Part shown: positions 58,348-64,000 of the stretch, in pieces | How the letters are laid out: every line of letters starts with the position of its first letter | How positions within the stretch are numbered: the stretch's first letter is position 1 | Notes under the pieces: generated by a model | What the model saw: only the letters and a program-made list of their open reading frames with translations | The model's database searches: none | What the model was told of the DNA's origin: nothing | From: Nyssa sinensis | Taxonomy: Eukaryota > Streptophyta > Magnoliopsida > Cornales > Nyssaceae | Assembly (NCBI GenBank): GCA_008638375.1 | Contig: CM018031.1 | Coordinates: forward strand, 58,516,688 to 58,580,687 | Length of the DNA stretch: 64,000 bases | Direction: 5' to 3' | Program-made: the position numbers and the translations under genes

Positions 58348-59099
58348 GCCGCTCAAGCGATGGCTGCCCTTCTGGATCATCCTAGGGGGTGCTCAAAGGG
58401 TGAACCATCTCCAGTCTGAGCTGGAGGCAACCCGCTCCAAGCTCTCGGCTGCTCATTCCAAGTTAGAGGCATCTCAGGCTTTGGTTCGATCCCTTGAAGA
58501 ACAACAAGAGTCCTTCAAAGGAAAATATATCCAAGCAGCGCAAGGGAATGGACTCTTTGCTTCAACAGAGGGCCAAGGTTGCCGAGAGCCTAGAGGCTTT
58601 AAAGAGTAAATTCAAGGAGGCTGAGGAGGCCACAACTCGGAAGGTTGAGGAGGCCCGAGCGGTGGCCAAGGCGGAGCTGATAGATCAGGTCAACTCAATG
58701 GGAAGAGAGTTTGTGGATATTGGGTACCTTCTTTGCCAGAAGAGGATCAGAAGCTTTATCCCGACCTGGACATCTCTGGGCTGGACGACGTGGAAGTGGA
58801 CAAATCATTGCCCAACTCCCCCGAGCTCGCCCAAGATCAGCCATCTGAGGGTGCAGTTATTGAAGATGCAGTGCCCATTTCTGTTGTTCCCCCTGTGGAT
58901 CCAAATTAATTTGTACTTATTTTTACTTTTTTCATTGTAATTTTTAGCCCTTTTCAGGCTTTCATTAATACAATTGTCTTTTATATTTTCGCTATGCGGA
59001 TCTAAAATACTTGTAGCTTTAACCGACTCAGTTAAACATACTTCAGACCTGAATGAATTGTCCCTCAATGGGGGTCAGAAGTAAAATACTTGGCCAACA

Positions 59100-59335
59100 A
59101 CAAATAATTTAATAAGTCTTCAGACCTGATGACTGATAAGGCTTCAGATCTAAAAAGAACTGTAGATCAGAAGTGAAATGCTTGTACCAAAACAAGTTAA
59201 TGTAATAAATCTTCTGACCTGATAATTGATAAGGCTTCAGATCTAAAAAGAACTCCGTTGTTTGGATCCAGAGGCGTAATACTTGTAACAAAACAAGTTA
59301 GTTTGATAAATACTCTGACCTGATAATTGATAAGG
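59100..59335. repeat. 93-101-bp tandem repeat (element B)
   Basis: Units begin near 59,123, 59,216 and 59,317 with gacctgat(g/a)a(c/t)tgataaggc, followed by ttcagatctaaaaagaact in the first two. It occupies the place of the 78-bp array of element A. Confidence 0.7.
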
Positions 59336-59344
59336 CAATGAATA

Positions 59345-60360
59345 AATGGACCGGGTCTAGAGACTTGTGCATTGAATTGAGACCATGCCTACAACACTCT
59401 TGCTCGTAAGGGTCTTTTTAAATGGACTAGGTCTAGGGACCTGTGCACTGACTTGAGACCATGTCTACAACACTCCTACTCATAGGGGCCTTTGAAATGG
59501 ACTAGGTCTGGGGACCTGTGCATTGAATTGAGACCTTGCCTATAGCACTCTTACTTGTAGGGGCATTTTTAAATGGACCGGGTCTAGGGACCTGTGCATT
59601 GAATTAAGACCATGCCTACAACACTCCTGCTCGTAGGGGCCTTTTTAGATGGACCAGGTCTGGGGACCTGTGCATTGAATTGAGACCATGCCTACAGCAC
59701 TCCTGTTCGTAGGGGCCTTTTTTAAATGGACCAGGTCTGGGGACCTGTGCATTGAATTGAGACCTTGCCTACAACACTCTTACTAGTAGGGGCCTTTTTA
59801 AATGGACAAGGTCTGGGGACCTGTGCATTGAATTGAGACCATGCCTACAACACTCCTACTCGTAGGGGCCTTTTTAAATGGATCAGGTCTGGGGACCTAT
59901 GCATTGAATTGAGACCATGCCTACAACACTCCTGCTCGTAGGGACCTTTTTAAATGGATCAGGTCTGGGGACCTGTGCATTGAATTGAGACCATGCCTAC
60001 AGCACTCCTGCTCGTAGGGGCTTTTTTTAAATGGACTAGGTTTGGGGACCTGTGCATTGAATTAAGACCTTTCCTATAGCACTATTGCTCGTAGGGGCCT
60101 TTTTAAATGGACCAGGTCTGGGAACCTGTGCATTGATTTGAGACCATGCCTACAGTACTTTTGCTCATAAAGGTCTTTGAAATAGACCAGGTCTGGAGAC
60201 TTGTGCATTGAATTGGGACCATGCCTACAACACTCTTGCTTATAGGGGCCTTTGAAATGGACCAGATCTAGAGACCTGTGCATTGAATTGGGACCATGCC
60301 TACAACACTCTTGCTCGTAGGGGCCTTTGAAATGGACCAGGTCTGGGGACATGTGCACTT
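59345..60360. repeat. 75-77-bp tandem array, about 13.4 copies (element B)
   Basis: Unit starts (ggac or variant) lie near 59,348, 59,424, 59,499, 59,575, 59,651, 59,728, 59,804, 59,880, 59,956, 60,033, 60,109, 60,184, 60,259 and 60,334. The core is ggaccaggtctggggacctg, tgcattgaattgagaccatg, cctacaacactcctgctcgt, aggggcctttttaaat. It is the same unit as the seven-copy array of element A, but longer and more uniform. Confidence 0.94.
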
Positions 60361-60429
60361 GGGAAATACTTTCAAAACGGGGAGAAGCTTTATTGATAAT
60401 ACTTTCTCAGGTGCTAAATATTCCAGGGC

Positions 60430-61360
60430 CTAGGAACTGGCTTACCGGACATATCTTTTAACCAATAGGTCATAGGCCTGACAATTTTGACCACTTTATA
60501 GGGCCCTTCCCAGTTCGAGGATAGCTTTCCCATGTTGGAATCCTTGGTATTAAGGAAGACCCTCCTCAAAACAAGGTCACCAAGCTGAAAGGCTACGGGT
60601 TTTACCCTTTGATTGAAGCCCTTTGCTACCCTTCGTCGATATCCCTCAGCTTTGATCCCAGGCTACTCTCTTTTTTCCTCTAGCAGGTTAAGATTCTCTG
60701 TCAGTTGGTGATCATTTGTTTCTTGGTTGAAAGCCTCCGTCCTCAGCGTGGGCATACCGATCTCAACAGTAATGACTGCCTCAGTACCGTATGCAAGTAA
60801 AAACGGAGTTTCGACTGTTGACGTCCTTCTTGTGGCTCGGTACGCCTAGAGCACTCTTGGGAGCTCATCGACCCATCTTCCTTTGACCCGCTTCAACCTC
60901 TTTTTGATGGCGTTGAGGATCGTCCGATTGGTGACCTCGGCTTGCCCATTTGCCTGCGGGTGCCCTGGTGAGGAGAAGTGGTGGCTAATGTACAGGTTGT
61001 CACAGAACTTTTCGAATACCTTCTCGACGAATTGGGTGCTGTTTTTCGAGATGATGACATGGGGTACACCAAACCTGCAGACAATAATTTTCCATGTAAA
61101 ACTTTTTGCCTCTATCTCCGTGATGTGAGTCAAAGGTTCTGCTTCTGCCTACTTGTAAAAGTAGTCAATGGCGATGAGCAGATACCTTCTGTTCTGAGGG
61201 GCCTTCGGCGAGGGTCTTACAATATCCATCCCCCATTGGGCAAAAGGCCATGGACTAGCAATGGGGGTGAGCTCTTGGTGCGGCTAATGTTGATACGAGG
61301 TGAAGCGCTGAAACTTATTGCATTTCTTCACATATTCTTTGGTGTGTTTGAGCATGTCGG
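60430..61360 (-). pseudogene. Integrase, element B
   Basis: Minus-strand segments encode the zinc-binding end (KKCNKFQRFTSY, where one Cys has become Phe), the core with WGMDIV and AIDYFYK followed by a stop, then VIISKNSTQF and HPQANGQAEVTNRTILNAI, and a C-terminal part near 60,600-60,440. The second catalytic Asp is Lys, while the Glu is kept. The pattern of loss is opposite to that of element A. Not functional. Confidence 0.83.
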
Positions 61361-61679
61361 GCTAACAATATCCTTGAGTCGAAGCTCGGTGGGAGATGGT
61401 CCTGCCTCCGCTGTGATTCTCACATACCCCTTCGTGGCTCTCAGTTAGGACGTACTCGGACTTTTCTGGGGACAAGGCATCGTAGGAGAGGCTGGGTGTA
61501 AAACCTGTGGTAGAGTTTATCGTTTAGAATAAGGTACCGTGCTGCTCTAATCTGTGTACTCCGAGCTTGATTTTTATCCTCGGGAAGTTGCCATTCTTTC
61601 AAGTATCGGAAGATAGGTGTCCTCTAGTTCTAATGTTGTTCTGAGGAATGGATGGGCTGCACCTCTTGGATACTTGGCC

Positions 61680-62200
61680 TAGCTTAGTAAGAAATGCTGA
61701 CCTCTGAGTCCTCGTCAGGATTAAGGTGAGAGGCCATGTTTACTAAGGCATCGGCTCGGGTGTTCTGACCTCTCTCGATTTTATAAATAGCGAAATCTGA
61801 AAACGATTTCTTCAATGAGTTCACCAGTTCGGCATACTTGATCATTCTATCGTCTTTGGTCGTAAACTTACCCAAGATTCGGCCTACCACTAGCGGGAAA
61901 TCAGAGACTGCTTCTAAGCTCCGGGCCTCACATTCCAGGGCCAGCCTCATCCTGAAAATTAGTGCTTCATATTCAGCTTCATTGTTGGAAGCTCTGAACC
62001 CTAGGGTTACCAGTATTCTCTATTGTGATTCCGTACTGGGATCGGAGTACAATGCCGATTCCGGAGCCTTTGTCCGTAGAGGTGCCATCTACATAGAGCT
62101 GCCACACTGCTGCCCCTGTATTTGTCCTAGGGTTGTCGCTTAAAGCTAGAGTGAATTCTGCAACGAAATCAGCCAGAGCTTGAGCTTTGATGGCAATCCA
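61680..62200 (-). pseudogene. Second (archaeal-like) RNase H, element B
   Basis: Frames at 61,979-62,311 and 61,684-61,950 give WQLYVDGTSTDKGSGIGIVL with the first Asp, MRLALECEARSLEAVSDFPL (the aligned Asp is present) and NTRADALVNMAS. A frameshift near 61,965 removes the segment holding the Glu from continuity. Confidence 0.8.
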
Positions 62201-62209
62201 AGGAACGTA

Positions 62210-62645
62210 TGATATATCAAATTCCCCCAGCTCCACAAAACACTTTACCAGCCGTCCCGAGGTATTAGGCTTGTGCAAAATTGCCTTCAAGGGGTAGGAT
62301 GTTGGGATCACAATTGAGTGAGCTTGAAAATAAGGTCGGAGCTTTCGAGCAGAAACTATTAAAGCGAATGCTAACTTTTCCTACCTGGGGATATCTTTTT
62401 TCAAAGTCGAGAAATGCCTTACTGACATAGAATATGGGCCTCTGACTTCGCTTTTCCTCTCTGATAAGCGCAGAGCTTACTGCGTTCTCTGATACTGTAA
62501 GGTATAGGAAGAGCTTTTCCCCCACTATTGACTTGGATAGGAGCTCTAGGGATGTCATATTTTGCTTCAGTTTTTGAAAGGTTTTATCATAGTCAAGGGT
62601 CCAGGGCTTTATTCCCCCTTAGAGCTTTGAAGAACGGGAGGCAAC
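62210..62645 (-). pseudogene. Gypsy RNase H / connection region, element B
   Basis: The frame at 62,265-62,558 reads EKLFLYLTVSENAVSSALIR, then FYVSKAFLDFEKRYPQ, as in element A, again without the canonical catalytic Asp. A frameshift follows near 62,390. Confidence 0.78.
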
Positions 62646-62649
62646 GATC

Positions 62650-63560
62650 GGTGCACCTGAAAAATGAATCTGTTCAGAGTTGCGATCTTACCGTTCAGTG
62701 CTTGGATGTCCTTTTTGGACCTCGGTGGCTCTAATTCTGTCAATGCTTTGATCTGTAAGGGGTCTGCTTCTATGCATCTTTATGAGATCAAGAAACTGAG
62801 GAATTTGCCCTTGCTAACCCCAAAAGTGCATTTTGAAGGATTCAACTTCATTTTGTGCTGCATTAGTATGTCGAAGGTCTGCCTCAAGGTGCTGAACGTG
62901 CTCGCTCTTCTTCTAGGCTCTTAACCAACATATCATCTATATAAACTTCCATTGTGTTACCGATCAAGGGGCTGAACATTTTGTTCACCAACCGCTGGTA
63001 TGTGGCTCCGACGTTCTTTAATTCGAAAGGCATCACCTTATAGTAGTAGAGACCTCGTTCTGAGATAAAGATGTTTTTTCCTGGTCTGGGGGGTACATTT
63101 GGATCTGATTGTATCCGGAGTAAGCATCCATGAAGCTCATCAGCTTGTGACCCGCAATTGCGTCAACCAACTGATCGATTCTCGGGAGTGGGAAGCTATC
63201 CTTGGGACATGCCTTGTTCAGATCGGTATAATCGACGCAAACTTTCCATTTACCATTCTTTTTCTTGACAAGGACGGTATTGGAGAGCCATTTTGGGTAG
63301 AACACTTCCCTGATCATCTTTGCATCCAATAGCCTCTGGACCTCATCGTTGATTATCCTGTGCCTTTCTGGGGTGATGGTCCTTCGCTTTTGTCTAACTA
63401 GGGGATGGCTCGGATTAGTCATTAATTTATGGCAGATGAGAGAGGGGTCTATTCCCTCCATGTTTTTGGTCTCCCAAGCGAAGATTGATAAATTATCCTT
63501 TAAGAACTCAATCATCTTCTGATGTTTTGATTAGGATAGGTCCACACCGAGCTATAAATA
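62650..63560 (-). pseudogene. Reverse transcriptase, element B
   Basis: The frame at 63,033-63,515 encodes MIEFLKDNLSIFAWETKNME, GKWKVCVDYTDLNKACPKDS, FPLPRIDQLVDAIAGHKLMS and MDAYSGYNQIQM with the first Asp. The region 62,900-63,030 contains EVYIDDMLVKS with the YIDD box. A frameshift near 63,060 and a stop near 62,925 interrupt it. Confidence 0.87.
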
Positions 63561-63749
63561 TCGTTCCCTTTCTTCAGAGCTCACCAGTACTTTGATGGGC
63601 TCTTGGACTGGCTTTGCCATGCTATCTCTTCCTCTAGGGCTCAGTGGTTCGTCAATCTTTGTAGGGCATTTCGCGCTTTCGCCTGATTCAAAGGGCTCAG
63701 GAATTCCGTGCTCCCGAGGTGTTTGTAACTACTATTTTTGGGTCTTCCC

Positions 63750-64000
63750 TTTCAGCGCCACGATGTGGCACTCCCGAGATGTTGAGTGGGAGCCTCTGAT
63801 GGTGCAAACCTTGTCTTTTTGAACGTATTTTAGGCATTGATAAAGGGTGAAAGTCACTGCCCTCATCTAGTGAAGCCATGACCTTCTGATAATGATGTTG
63901 TAGGGAGATCGGGAGTCCGCGACCATATACTCAGAGAATCAGCGTCTTCTGATCATCCCCTTCTCCTACAGTGGTTGGTAGATCAATTCCTCTCATTGGT
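63750..64000 (-). pseudogene. Protease C-terminal segment, element B (cut by window edge)
   Basis: Minus-strand translation gives YMVADSRSPYNIIIRR, an interrupted WLH.MRAVTFTLYQCLKY and KDKVCTIRGS, aligning with the end of the element A protease region at 29,894-30,110. The active-site DTG would lie beyond 64,000. Confidence 0.7.

Larger units (their letters stand above)
56933..58909 (+). pseudogene. Antisense extra gene (aORF), element B
   Basis: Counterpart of the element A gene at 23,641. It starts MSDSDIHS with a long Ser run, then GRSQREEGES, then a domain with GEICAYLEWFELGVRFPLHP, NNICPVEMYINNWRQFLAFL, KYLSSEGLYYMSFD and KWYFFVGGDWEHEDFENR, which resembles the 'putative gypsy type transposon' domain. 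Intron 1 is 57,609-57,695 and intron 2 is 58,251-58,347. The C-terminal half is a coiled coil (LQSELEATRSKLSAAHSKLE, then AEEATTRKVEEARAVAKAEL). The end aligns with element A at VDPN, TAA 58,907-58,909. Lesions: two adjacent stops at 57,149-57,154, a Trp-to-stop at 57,516, an AA in place of the intron 1 acceptor AG, and frame changes after intron 2. Function unknown. Confidence 0.78.
55864..64000 (-). mobile_element. Element B: Tat-type Ty3/gypsy retrotransposon, truncated by the window edge
   Basis: This is a second element of the same family and direction as element A. Present are the 3' LTR, polypurine tract, antisense extra gene, repeat arrays, integrase, both RNase H domains, reverse transcriptase and the beginning of the protease segment. 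Gag and the 5' LTR must lie beyond 64,000. It shares gene order and motifs with element A but differs in LTR length (594 against about 522 bp) and in many residues, so the two are not recent duplicates. Stops and substitutions in pol make it non-autonomous. Confidence 0.92.

Noticed and set aside
60074..60358. 94-residue repetitive minus-strand ORF
   Set aside because: It is translation of the 75-77-bp array of element B and changes frame where the period is not a multiple of three.
59345..60360. Array considered as CRISPR-like
   Set aside because: Units are contiguous 75-77-bp repeats without unique spacers, in a plant retrotransposon.

Overview
This is AT-rich nuclear DNA of a flowering plant, almost certainly a eudicot. 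The evidence is spliceosomal introns, four recognisable plant host genes, long AT-rich spacers full of microsatellites and MITE-like repeats, and two Ty3/gypsy retrotransposons of the Tat type. The species cannot be named from the window. All four host genes lie on the minus strand.

Layout: 1-7.8 kb is gene-poor spacer with a hAT-like MITE, an AACG-rich duplicated promoter-like block and microsatellites. 7.87-8.75 kb holds a membrane-anchored LEA_2/NHL-type protein. 9.31-11.52 kb holds a two-exon LRR receptor-like pseudokinase, with a probable untranslated leader exon near 13.8-14.25 kb. 14.3-22.7 kb is spacer with a hAT MITE bounded by a clean 8-bp target duplication, a second MITE and several tandem duplications. 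22,686-32,820 is a complete but decayed Tat-type retrotransposon (element A) inserted in an (AT)n tract. 36.2-45.2 kb is a six-exon gene for the 26S proteasome ATPase RPT3, whose first intron is 6,754 bp. 45.3-46.7 kb, just upstream of RPT3, contains a 240-bp near-perfect inverted repeat flanked by a direct repeat of RPT3-proximal sequence. 48.9-51.2 kb is the five-exon phototropism gene RPT2 (NPH3/RPT2 family, unrelated to the proteasome RPT genes). 55,864 to the window end is a second, related Tat-type element (B) whose 5' LTR lies outside.

The host genes are not functionally linked: a proteasome ATPase, a blue-light phototropism scaffold, a receptor pseudokinase and a LEA_2 membrane protein. 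The two retrotransposons share one architecture: gag, protease, reverse transcriptase, a degenerate gypsy RNase H, a second RNase H and integrase, all on the minus strand; then tandem repeats of about 76 bp; then an extra gene on the opposite (plus) strand lying against the 3' LTR. That extra gene has a TATA-like box, a Ser-rich N-terminus, a gypsy-transposon-type domain, a coiled coil and two introns at matching positions in both elements. It is the most interesting system in the window. Both elements are mutated and unlikely to move on their own.
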